Source of the DNA: Sinorhizobium numidicum
Lineage (GTDB): Bacteria > Pseudomonadota > Alphaproteobacteria > Rhizobiales > Rhizobiaceae
Assembly: GCF_029892045.1 (NCBI RefSeq)
Contig: NZ_CP120368.1
Coordinates: forward strand, 928,001 to 992,000
Direction of reading: 5' to 3'
DNA length: 64,000 bases
Position numbers and translations under genes: made by a program
Notes under the pieces: generated by a model
The model's database searches: none
Told to the model about the DNA's origin: nothing
What the model saw: only the letters and a program-made list of their open reading frames with translations
Part shown: positions 1 through 7,573 of the stretch, one piece after another
Layout: each line of letters begins with the position of its first letter
Position numbering within the stretch: the stretch's first letter is position 1

Positions 1-884
1 ATCGCAGGGACGGGACCAAGCCCGAGCAGGTTCGGGTCGACGCCCGCCGCCGCCGCATCGACGAATTCGAGCGCAAAGGGAACGCCGAGCCGCCGCGCCT
101 CGGCGAGATTGGTCACCAGCACCATGGCAGCCCCGTCATTGATCGGGCAGGCATTTCCGGCGGTGACGGTGCCGTTCTTGACGAAGACCGGCTTCAGCCG
201 GGCGAGCGTCTCAGCGGAGGCGTTTGCGCGGGGGCATTCGTCCCTTGCGACAATACCGGCAGGTGTCGCCACCGGCACGATCTCACGCGCGAACCTGTCC
301 GCCGCTTCGGCCGCGACGGCGCGCCGATGGCTTTCCAGGGCGAACTGGTCCTGCCGTTCCCGCGAAATGCGGCAGACTGCGGCGACGTTCTCGGCCGCAA
401 CGCCCATGTCCGGGTCGCCGATGAAATCAGGCGCCATCCGCGCGCGCTTCACCGGCTGAAGCTCTTCGCCACGCGCAAGTGGCGGCCGAAGCCGGACGTG
501 GGCGCGGCTGGCGCTTTCCGTGCCGCCGGCAAGATAAAACCGACCCGCGCCGGCCTGAATCTGGCGTGCCGCAAGCACGATGGCTTCGAGCCCGGAGCCG
601 CATTGGCGATCGACGGTGACACCCGGGATGGAAACGGGCAAGCGGGCTTCGAGAGCGGCGAGGCGGGCGAGATTGCCGGCGCTGTTGGCGGCGTTGCCGA
701 TGAGCACGTCATCGATCTCGGCGCTGCCGATGCCGGTGCTGGCGACGATCTTCTCGATCAGCAAGGCAGCAAGGCTTGCCGGCTCGATCGTGGCGAGGCT
801 GCCGTTGACGCGGCCGACCGGTGTGCGCAGCGCTGCGATGATGACCGGCGTGCGCGCCGGATCAGACGAGACGTTCAAGGGCAC
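1..884 (-). CDS. Thiolase (acetyl-CoA acetyltransferase family), 3' part outside window
   Basis: Partial gene reading leftward off the window edge. Translation from the GTG at 884 gives an N-terminus containing VIIAALRTPVGR and the thiolase active-site segment VDRQCGSGLEAI with its nucleophilic cysteine near residue 93, followed by GGTESAS and, near the cut, NACPINDGAAMVLV. These are hallmarks of degradative or biosynthetic thiolases (acyl-CoA + acetyl-CoA exchange). The GTG start has a strong GGAGG six bases upstream and overlaps the end of the upstream acyl-CoA synthetase by 23 bases, so the two are translationally coupled. The C-terminal Cys/His active-site motifs lie outside the window, so activity cannot be judged. 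The reading frame is continuous up to base 1. Confidence 0.88.
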   Translation of the reverse strand, partial: MPLNVSSDPARTPVIIAALRTPVGRVNGSLATIEPASLAALLIEKIVASTGIGSAEIDDVLIGNAANSAGNLARLAALEARLPVSIPGVTVDRQCGSGLEAIVLAARQIQAGAGRFYLAGGTESASRAHVRLRPPLARGEELQPVKRARMAPDFIGDPDMGVAAENVAAVCRISRERQDQFALESHRRAVAAEAADRFAREIVPVATPAGIVARDECPRANASAETLARLKPVFVKNGTVTAGNACPINDGAAMVLVTNLAEARRLGVPFALEFVDAAAAGVDPNLLGLGPVPA

Positions 885-2355
885 GGTTTCCCTCCGCGAT
901 CCATTGCCGCAGCTCCTTGGCGGCGATCTTGCCGGAGGACGTCATCGGCATCTCGCGGCAGAGCCAGACCTTTCGCGGGTGCTTGTAGCGCGGCAGGGCG
1001 GCGGCAAGATGACGCTCCAGCGCCTCGCGTTCAAAGCCGCTTCCGTTTGGCTGGATCACGGCGGCAAGCTCACTGCCAAGATCGGGATGGTCGAGCCCGA
1101 GGACCAGAACAGCGCGGCTGCAACCGCCGGCCATGATCGCTGCTTCGACCTCGGAGGGATAGATATTATTGCCGCCCGAGAGCACCATGCCGCCCGCGCG
1201 TCCGATGAGATGCAGCGTGCCGTCGCCGTCGAGAAAGCCGAGGTCTCCGACAGTTGCGCGAGCGCCTTGCCGAAGGAAGCCGGTGCCGTCGGCGCCAGCA
1301 ATGTAGCCATCGGATATCAGTTCGCTCTCGACGAAGATCGTGCCCGTTTCGCCTGGAGGAAGACTGTTGCCTGCGTCATCAAGGATCGCCAGCCGAACGC
1401 CAGGGAAAGCCTTGCCGACTGCGGTCGGCGTGTGGTTGTCCATTGCCCCGGAAACACTGATGAAACCAAGCTCGGAAGCGCCGTAATATTCGGTAACCTC
1501 CGCCGTAGGAAAGGCGCGGCTTGCCGCCTTTCGATCCGTAGGCGTGAGCTTGGCGCCGGCGACGGTGATCTTTTCGACGGAGCTCGACTGGTAGCCTTCC
1601 GATAGGTCGCAAAGCCGTCGCAACATCGTCGGCACCAGCACGAGCCGCTTGGCTTGTGCTGCTTGGATCGCAGTGAGTGCCTGGCGCGCTTCGAAATGGC
1701 GGGTGCCGATGAACTCGGCTCCGGCCGTCAAACTTTCGGCAAGCGCATAGAGGGCTAGGCCGTGTGCCAGTGGGCCGGGCGCATAAGTCTTCGTTTCCGG
1801 TCCGATGCCGAAAAAGCCCTGACCGATCTTGAGACTGAGGCGCCAGGACCTGCGGTCGCGGATGATCGCCTTCGGTTCGCCGGTAGTGCCGGATGTGGAG
1901 ACGATGAGGAAGGGTTCAGCGCCGTTGCCGATCGGGAGGAGGGGTGCACTATCGAAGCTGCCATCGACAAGATGACCTTGTCCCGTGGCGAGCACATCAA
2001 GACGCAAGGAATCGCCCTCGGCGCTGATGACGATGTCGGGGCGCAATTGCTCTTTCATTCGCCGTCGGGCGGCCTCCGGCAGGTGCGGATCGATGATCGC
2101 TGCGCAATTGCCGCCTGCCGTTGCGGCAATGACAGCGGCCGGAAAGAGCGGATGATTGCCGACTTCGAGCGCGATCAGCCGCGCCCGGCCCGAGAGGACG
2201 CTGCGGCTCGTGGGCGCCTCTCGCTCGATCGCGTAGAGAATGCGTTTTGCCTCCGCAGCGAGCTCCCGGAACGTGAAGGTCCGGTCCTCCATTCGGAAGG
2301 CTGGAACATGCGGGCGCTCACCCGCATGCAGCATTGTCGCCTCGGCGAATGGCAT
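862..2355 (-). CDS. Acyl-CoA synthetase / AMP-dependent ligase (class I adenylate-forming)
   Basis: A 497-residue ANL-superfamily enzyme, expected to activate a carboxylic acid as acyl-AMP and transfer it to CoA. Visible motifs: the phosphate-binding loop STSGTTGEPK (about residues 153-162), EYYGASELGF (A5), the hinge region GDLGFLDGDG followed by GRAGGMVLSGGNNIYP (A7/A8), and the C-terminal SSGKI with the catalytic lysine. The frame stays open further upstream, but that extension would run through bioY. The ATG at 2355 lies four bases after the bioY stop and begins the family-like sequence, so it is preferred. It sits between bioY and a thiolase gene in one apparent operon. The substrate is not deducible from sequence; its placement suggests a link to biotin or its acyl precursor, which is inference only. 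Confidence 0.88.
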   Translation of the reverse strand: MPFAEATMLHAGERPHVPAFRMEDRTFTFRELAAEAKRILYAIEREAPTSRSVLSGRARLIALEVGNHPLFPAAVIAATAGGNCAAIIDPHLPEAARRRMKEQLRPDIVISAEGDSLRLDVLATGQGHLVDGSFDSAPLLPIGNGAEPFLIVSTSGTTGEPKAIIRDRRSWRLSLKIGQGFFGIGPETKTYAPGPLAHGLALYALAESLTAGAEFIGTRHFEARQALTAIQAAQAKRLVLVPTMLRRLCDLSEGYQSSSVEKITVAGAKLTPTDRKAASRAFPTAEVTEYYGASELGFISVSGAMDNHTPTAVGKAFPGVRLAILDDAGNSLPPGETGTIFVESELISDGYIAGADGTGFLRQGARATVGDLGFLDGDGTLHLIGRAGGMVLSGGNNIYPSEVEAAIMAGGCSRAVLVLGLDHPDLGSELAAVIQPNGSGFEREALERHLAAALPRYKHPRKVWLCREMPMTSSGKIAAKELRQWIAEGNRALERLV

Positions 2356-2359
2356 GGCG

Positions 2360-2923
2360 TTAGGCGCGCACCGGCAGCAGCGGGTAGCCGGCAAGGACGG
2401 CGCGGGCGGCAAGCGCGGCAATCGCTGCCTTGAGAAGATCACCCGGTATGAACACCAGCGAACCGGTCGCGGCAGCCAGCAGCGGCGTGCCTGTGACTGC
2501 GGAAAGCCACGGAACGCCGATCGCATAGAGCACGACGATACCGCCGATCACCGATGCCAGAAAGAAGCCGGCAAACTGGCGGCCTTCCGAATTTGCCGGA
2601 TGCACGAAACGCTCGGCGATCAGGCCGGTGACGAAGGCGGCAACCGCCCAGCCGAGGATGAAGCCACCGGAGGGACCGGCGAAAACCGCGAGGCCACCGC
2701 GTCCACCGGAAAGCACCGGCAGGCCGATGGCGACCAGCAGGATGAACAGCAGGAAGGCAAGTGCCCCGCGTTTCGCGCCGATGATGCAGCCGGCGAGCAT
2801 GACGCCCATAGACTGCGCCGTGATGGGAACGGGAATGAAGCCGAGAGTGATCGGCGGTATGAGGCCAAGCACGATGACGATCGCAGCGAAGAGCGCGACG
2901 AGGACGAGATCTCTGGTGTTCAT
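2360..2923 (-). CDS. bioY: Biotin ECF transporter substrate-binding subunit BioY
   Basis: A 187-residue hydrophobic protein of the BioY family, the biotin-binding S-component of an energy-coupling-factor transporter in the inner membrane. The conserved stretch PITAQSMGVMLAG and the GGRGGLAVFAGPSGG segment are typical of BioY, and about six membrane segments can be drawn. The ATG at 2923 is preceded by AAGGGTAAG. It follows bioN by 32 bases and precedes the acyl-CoA synthetase by four, so it is part of a bioMNY transcript. A second BioY paralogue lies at 47412-48005. The two differ clearly in sequence and in operon setting; this one has its own T and A components. Confidence 0.93.
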   Translation of the reverse strand: MNTRDLVLVALFAAIVIVLGLIPPITLGFIPVPITAQSMGVMLAGCIIGAKRGALAFLLFILLVAIGLPVLSGGRGGLAVFAGPSGGFILGWAVAAFVTGLIAERFVHPANSEGRQFAGFFLASVIGGIVVLYAIGVPWLSAVTGTPLLAAATGSLVFIPGDLLKAAIAALAARAVLAGYPLLPVRA

Positions 2924-2955
2924 ATGGTCTTACCCTTTTATTAGAAAGCGCGAAT

Positions 2956-3561
2956 TTATTGCCGGCGAAATCCGCGGGCGTCAATGGCGGCTGCAATCGT
3001 ATCCGCATCTTTCAGTGTCAGGATGATCAGCGGTCCGACGATCGTCAACGGCCGCACTGGCAGCCCTCGTGCGCGGTGCGCCTCGCGGATCGCCTGATAG
3101 CGAGCGAAGATATCGGGGACGAAACGCAGCACGAGGCCGAGCGCCAGGCTGACGTCTGCCGCACGCAGCAGACCCAGGCGCTCAAACGGCTTCATCAGGA
3201 TCGTGATCTCGTCCATGAAGGCGCCGATGGTCGTCGTCGCCGTGACTGCCGCCGCAAAGAGCACGAGCGACGTCAGCCGCAGGATCAGAGCGGCGACGTC
3301 CGGCACTGGAAGGAGGAAAAGGTTGACGAGCGCGAGGACGAGGATGGTGAAGAAGATGAAGCCGACGCGCGAAATCGCTTCGCGTAAAGTCATGCCGAGC
3401 GACAAGTAGAGCGAGCCGCAAAGCAGGAATGCGGGCAGCAGGAGCGTGAGCGACTTTGTCGCGAAGAGGAGCAAGCTGACGATCACGAGCGCGATGAGTT
3501 TCGCGCGTACCGGAACGCGATGAAACCAGCTTTTTCCCTCGACATAAAGGCTCGTCAGCAT
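2956..3561 (-). CDS. bioN: ECF transporter transmembrane (T) component BioN
   Basis: A 201-residue CbiQ/EcfT-family membrane protein that couples the ATPase BioM to BioY for biotin uptake. Several hydrophobic segments fill the first 110 residues, and the cytoplasmic region carries the two Ala-Arg-Gly motifs typical of T-components: HRARG at about residues 162-166 and DARG at 194-197. Its start overlaps the end of bioM by seven bases, indicating translational coupling. Directly downstream is bioY. Length and motif spacing fit the compact BioN type. Confidence 0.92.
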   Translation of the reverse strand: MLTSLYVEGKSWFHRVPVRAKLIALVIVSLLLFATKSLTLLLPAFLLCGSLYLSLGMTLREAISRVGFIFFTILVLALVNLFLLPVPDVAALILRLTSLVLFAAAVTATTTIGAFMDEITILMKPFERLGLLRAADVSLALGLVLRFVPDIFARYQAIREAHRARGLPVRPLTIVGPLIILTLKDADTIAAAIDARGFRRQ

Positions 3562-4235
3562 CCGGCGACCCCGTGATAGTGCCGGATCGTCTCGTCCGGC
3601 GGTCCGTCGGCAACGAGCCGGCCCTCATGAAAGAGAAGCAATCGCGCCACACCTTCGACAAGTCGTAGGTCATGGGTGATGACGATCGTGTCTTCGTCGA
3701 GCGCGTCGATCGTTTCGGCGACCATGCGGCGGTTGCGCAGATCGAGCTGATTGGTCGGCTCGTCGAGGATCAGAATTTTCGGTCCGGTGACGACGACGCT
3801 TGCCATCGCGACGAGTTGCGTTTCCCCGCCCGAAAGCTCGTGGACGCGGCGCCGCGCGAGGTGAGAGACGCCGAAACGTGCCAGCACCGCCTCGGTTCGC
3901 AACGAGATTTCATGGGCAGATAGTCCGCGGTTCTTGAGACCGAAGGCGATGTCATCGGAGACGATCGGCATGATCAATTGGTGCTGCGGATTCTGGAAGA
4001 TGAAGCCGGCTTGCGCCAGCACCTCCCGGTCATTCTCGATTGTATCGAGCCCGTTGACCGTCACGCGGCCCGTGGTCGGTTTGACAAGCCCGTTGATAAG
4101 CCGTGCGAATGTGGTCTTGCCGGAACCGTTGAGGCCGATGATGCCGATACGCCGTTCGTCCAGGGAAAGGGTCAGGGGATAAAGCGCGACCCGCTCGTTG
4201 AAGCTGACCGAGCAATCGGTAAAGCGGATATTCAA
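3555..4235 (-). CDS. bioM: ECF transporter ATP-binding protein BioM
   Basis: ABC ATPase that powers the BioMNY biotin transporter. Starting at a TTG at 4235 (226 residues), the protein shows Walker A GLNGSGKTT (residues 34-42), a Q-loop region FQNPQHQL, the signature LSGGETQ (134-140) and Walker B ILILDEPT (154-161). No ATG is available in frame. An alternative TTG lies at 4295, but it coincides with a plausible -35 element and would add 20 residues absent from family N-termini, so 4235 is preferred; GAGGG lies eight bases upstream of it. First gene of the bioM-bioN-bioY-ligase-thiolase run, divergent from the DNA glycosylase gene. Confidence 0.88.
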   Translation of the reverse strand: MNIRFTDCSVSFNERVALYPLTLSLDERRIGIIGLNGSGKTTFARLINGLVKPTTGRVTVNGLDTIENDREVLAQAGFIFQNPQHQLIMPIVSDDIAFGLKNRGLSAHEISLRTEAVLARFGVSHLARRRVHELSGGETQLVAMASVVVTGPKILILDEPTNQLDLRNRRMVAETIDALDEDTIVITHDLRLVEGVARLLLFHEGRLVADGPPDETIRHYHGVAGC

Positions 4236-4265
4236 TCCTTGTTCCCTCGCAGTTTGCGTGATCGC

Positions 4266-4295
4266 TCTATAGGGCAAGTCGATCGGAAAGAGCAA
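4266..4295 (-). promoter_or_regulatory. Candidate sigma70-type promoter for bioMNY
   Basis: Read on the minus strand, TTGCTC (4295-4290) and TATAGA (4271-4266) are separated by 18 bases and lie just upstream of the preferred bioM start at 4235. No BioR-type TTATCTATAA box is visible near it. Confidence 0.4.
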
Positions 4296-4366
4296 TGCGG
4301 CTTCGCCCCCGCTTCGCGCTTTGCGGAGTATTTGAAAAATGGGAATAAAAGCCTACTCTTTGCGGC

Positions 4367-5566
4367 ATGACGATTCGTCTCTCCAACCGCGATGCCCGGT
4401 GCATCTTCCTTGCCAAGCAGGGTCTCTCCGCCGCGCCGCATCGCGCGCTCGGCAAGGAGGGCTTGCTGCAGCTCATTCACGACATCGGCTTCGTGCAGGT
4501 CGACAGCATCGCGACGGTCGAGCGGGCCCATCACCAGATCCTCTTCTCTCGCAACCAGACCTACCGCCGCGAGCACCTGACGGAGCTCCTGGAGAAAGAT
4601 GGCGAGCTCTTCGAGCACTGGACCCACGACGCCTCGATCATTCCGAGCTCCTTCTTCGTCTATTGGAAGCACCGCTTCAAATGGGAAAGCGAGACGCTGA
4701 AAGAGCGCTGGCGCAAATGGCGTGGCGAGGGCTTCGACGAGGGTTGCGACGAGACTTACGACAGGGTCGCCAGCGGCGGCGCGGTCATGTCACGCGACTT
4801 GAAAGCGGATGACCACGAGTCCGGCGGCTGGTGGAACTGGCACCCGTCGAAGACGGCCCTCGAAGTGCTCTGGCGGCAGGGCAAGCTCGCGATTGCCCGG
4901 CGGGTGAATTTTCAGAAGGTATACGATCTCACTGAACGGGTCATTCCCGCGCGCCACTACGAGGGGGACGTCAGCCACGAAGAGTTCGTCGATTGGGCCT
5001 GCCGCAGCGCGCTCGAGCGTCTCGGCTTCGCCACCCACGGCGAGATCGCAGCTTTCTGGGACCTGGTGTCGTCGGACGAGGCGAAAGCCTGGGTTGCCGC
5101 GCACCGCGACGAGCTTTGCGACGTGGTGATCGAATCTGGCAATGGCGGCAAACCGCGTCCATCCTACGCTTTCTCCGGCTTTCCGGACAACGTCGGCGAT
5201 ATCCCCGATCCACCGGGCCGCATTCGCGTGCTCAGTCCTTTCGATCCCCTGTTGCGCGATCGGAATCGCACCGAACGCCTCTTCGGCTTCTTTTATCGCA
5301 TTGAGGTCTTCGTCCCGGAAGCAAAACGCGAATACGGCTACTATGTCTTTCCGCTGCTTGAAGGCGACAAGCTGATCGGCCGCATCGACATGAAGGCCGA
5401 CCGCAAGCGCGGAAGCCTCGATGTTCGGCGTCTCTGGCTGGAGCCGGGCGTAAAGGCGTCGTCGGGGCGGATGGAAAAGCTCGCCGCCGAACTCGACCGC
5501 GTTGCCCGTTTTGCCGGCGTCGAAGAGGTGAACCTGCTCGATGCATGGGATGCTCCTGTTTCCTGA
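4367..5566 (+). CDS. YcaQ/AlkX-type DNA glycosylase (HTH_42 winged-helix family)
   Basis: A 399-residue protein of the AlkZ/YcaQ family (Pfam HTH_42), a group of winged-helix glycosylases that remove bulky alkyl adducts and unhook interstrand crosslinks. The N-terminus holds FVQVDSIATVERAHHQILFS. The Q-x-D at residues 44-46 matches the catalytic motif of the YcaQ branch, whereas AlkZ has Q-x-Q. The three-winged-helix core and a C-terminal RIDMKADR...VRRLWLEPG segment are recognisable. It starts at an ATG divergent from bioM and stands alone before tldD. Assignment to crosslink repair follows from the family and motif and has not been tested for this protein. Confidence 0.8.
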   Translation: MTIRLSNRDARCIFLAKQGLSAAPHRALGKEGLLQLIHDIGFVQVDSIATVERAHHQILFSRNQTYRREHLTELLEKDGELFEHWTHDASIIPSSFFVYWKHRFKWESETLKERWRKWRGEGFDEGCDETYDRVASGGAVMSRDLKADDHESGGWWNWHPSKTALEVLWRQGKLAIARRVNFQKVYDLTERVIPARHYEGDVSHEEFVDWACRSALERLGFATHGEIAAFWDLVSSDEAKAWVAAHRDELCDVVIESGNGGKPRPSYAFSGFPDNVGDIPDPPGRIRVLSPFDPLLRDRNRTERLFGFFYRIEVFVPEAKREYGYYVFPLLEGDKLIGRIDMKADRKRGSLDVRRLWLEPGVKASSGRMEKLAAELDRVARFAGVEEVNLLDAWDAPVS

Positions 5567-5641
5567 TCGAGAATTTCCTTGGCTTGCGGCTCCACGCTTC
5601 CTAAATGGAGCAAGGAATCTCGCCCACGCAGGAGCAGAACC

Positions 5642-7057
5642 ATGAATACCGATCTGATGAGCCTCTTCGACGCGGACGAGGCAATAGTCCGCAAGGTTCT
5701 CTCCGAGACGCTTTCCGGCGCCGACGACGGTGAACTCTTCCTCGAGCATGCGCAGGCCGAGGTGCTCTCATTCGACAACGGCCGCCTCAAGGGCGGCAGC
5801 TTCAACACCGATCAGGGCTTTGGCCTGCGTGCTGTAGCCGGCGAGGCGGTGGGCTATGCCCATGCGGGCGAACTGTCGCTTGCGGCGTTGAGAAGAGCTG
5901 CGGATGCCGTGGAGCAGGTGACCCGGGGCCATTCAGGCTCCTATGCTGCGGCTCCGCAACGCACGAACAAGAAGCTCTATGGCGACGAAAATCCGATCGG
6001 CGAGCCGGCATTCGAGACGAAGGTAACGTTGCTTCAGGAAATCGATGCCTATCTGCGCGCGAAGGAGTCGAAGGTCCGGCAAGTCACAGCGACGATCTCC
6101 GCCAGTTGGCAGGTTGTGGACATTCTGAGGGCTGACGGCCATCGCGTTCACGATATACGGCCGATGACGCGCATCAACATCTCCGTCGTCGTCGGCGAAG
6201 GTGACCGGCAGGAAACAGGCTCCTTCGGCATCGGCGGACGGCGCGGCTTCGGCGACTTCATCACGGAAGAAAACTGGAAACGCGGCGCCGACGAAGCGCT
6301 ACGGCAGGCGCTCGTTAATCTCGAAGCTATCGACGCGCCGGCGGGCACCATGGATGTCGTGCTCGCCTCCGGCTGGCCGGGCGTCATGCTGCACGAAGCG
6401 GTCGGCCATGGCCTTGAAGGCGACTTCAATCGCAAGAAGACATCAGCCTTCGCCGGCCTCCTCGGTGAGCAGGTCGCTGCAAAGGGCGTTACCGTCGTCG
6501 ATGACGGGACAATCGAGGAGCGGCGCGGCTCGATCTCGATCGATGATGAGGGTACGCCCTCCGGCTACAACGTGCTGATCGAGGACGGCAAGCTCGTCGG
6601 TTATATGCAGGACCGGCAGAACGCCCGACTGATGGGCATGAAGCCGACCGGCAATGGCCGCCGTGAAGGCTATGCCTATGTGCCGATGCCGCGGATGACC
6701 AACACCTATATGCTCTCCGGCGATCGCACGCCCGAGGAGATCATCGCCTCGGTGAGGAAGGGCATCTATGCGGTCTCCTTCGGCGGTGGTCAGGTGGACA
6801 TCACCTCCGGCAAATTCGTGTTCGGCTGCACTGAGGCCTATCTGATCGAGAACGGCAAGCTTGGAGCGCCGGTCAAGGGCGCGATGCTCATCGGCAACGG
6901 ACCGGATGCAATGAAGCGGGTGACGATGGTCGGCAATGACACGAAGCTCGATACCGGCATCGGCAATTGCGGCAAGGCAGGTCAGTGGGTGCCGGTCGGC
7001 GTCGGTCAACCGCATCTGAGGATGGATCAGATCACCGTCGGCGGCACGCAGGCGTAG
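5642..7057 (+). CDS. tldD: Metalloprotease TldD
   Basis: A 471-residue TldD family member, the catalytic partner of TldE/PmbA in a cytoplasmic heterodimeric metalloprotease that degrades unfolded peptides. The zinc-binding HEAVGH motif is at about residues 251-256, with HGLEGDF directly after it. The ATG at 5642 begins MNTDLMSLFD and gives the usual family length; an upstream in-frame ATG at 5579 would add 21 unlike residues. TldE/PmbA is not in this window. A GNAT-like gene follows after eight bases. Confidence 0.94.
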   Translation: MNTDLMSLFDADEAIVRKVLSETLSGADDGELFLEHAQAEVLSFDNGRLKGGSFNTDQGFGLRAVAGEAVGYAHAGELSLAALRRAADAVEQVTRGHSGSYAAAPQRTNKKLYGDENPIGEPAFETKVTLLQEIDAYLRAKESKVRQVTATISASWQVVDILRADGHRVHDIRPMTRINISVVVGEGDRQETGSFGIGGRRGFGDFITEENWKRGADEALRQALVNLEAIDAPAGTMDVVLASGWPGVMLHEAVGHGLEGDFNRKKTSAFAGLLGEQVAAKGVTVVDDGTIEERRGSISIDDEGTPSGYNVLIEDGKLVGYMQDRQNARLMGMKPTGNGRREGYAYVPMPRMTNTYMLSGDRTPEEIIASVRKGIYAVSFGGGQVDITSGKFVFGCTEAYLIENGKLGAPVKGAMLIGNGPDAMKRVTMVGNDTKLDTGIGNCGKAGQWVPVGVGQPHLRMDQITVGGTQA

Positions 7058-7064
7058 ATCGCAC

Positions 7065-7556
7065 ATGATAGAAATCCGGCGTTTTTCGCCAGCCGACGAA
7101 CAGGCTGTCATCGACGTCATCCTACCGATCCAGCAGGAGGAATTCGGCTTCGATTACGGTCGAGGACCAGCCGGACCTCCGGCGATCCCGGAGTTCTATC
7201 AGAGCGGAGACGGTGATTTCTGGTTGCCACGACCGGCGGCCGCGTCGTCGGCACGATTACCCTCAAGGATATCGGAGGCGCGCAGACAGCACTGCGCAAG
7301 ATGTTCGTCGCTCGCGACTTTCGCGGCCGAGACCACGGCGTGGCCCACACGCCTGCTAAAGGCGCTTCTCGCCCATGCCGAGCGCCGCAAGACTGCGGCG
7401 ATCTTCCTTGGAACGACCGAGAAATTCCTCGCCGCGCATCGCTTCTGCGAAAAGAACGGCTTTGTGCAAATCGCCTGCGAGGACCTTCCGCCGAACTTCC
7501 CGTTCATGGGCCTGGACACACGTTTCTATGTTCACCGGCTGACGCCCGCCGCATAG
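7065..7556 (+). CDS. GNAT-family N-acetyltransferase disrupted by two compensating frameshifts
   Basis: The open frame is 163 codons, but only its two ends look like a GNAT enzyme: residues 1-53 (MIEIRRFSPADEQAV...) and about 97-163 (LLKALLAHAERR...FLAAHRFCEKNGF). Between bases about 7222 and 7352 the GNAT-like sequence is in a different frame, reading VGTITLKDIGG, MFVARDFRGRDHGVAHT and so on, which includes the acetyl-CoA-binding RGxxxG/A-type motif A. One base appears missing around 7221-7226 and one extra around 7351-7353. The encoded product therefore has about 43 foreign residues at the cofactor site and is probably inactive, unless these are base-calling errors. Eight bases after tldD. 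Confidence 0.75.
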   Translation: MIEIRRFSPADEQAVIDVILPIQQEEFGFDYGRGPAGPPAIPEFYQSGDGDFWLPRPAAASSARLPSRISEARRQHCARCSSLATFAAETTAWPTRLLKALLAHAERRKTAAIFLGTTEKFLAAHRFCEKNGFVQIACEDLPPNFPFMGLDTRFYVHRLTPAA

Positions 7557-7573
7557 GCCGGGCGGCCTGTAAG

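Noticed and set aside
580..1605. Plus-strand open frame over the thiolase and ligase genes
   Set aside because: Opposite strand carries clear thiolase and ANL-ligase motifs, and this frame spans the boundary of both.
4236..4366. BioR box upstream of bioM
   Set aside because: Only a TATAGA fragment is present, which fits a -10 element. No TTATCTATAA-type palindrome.
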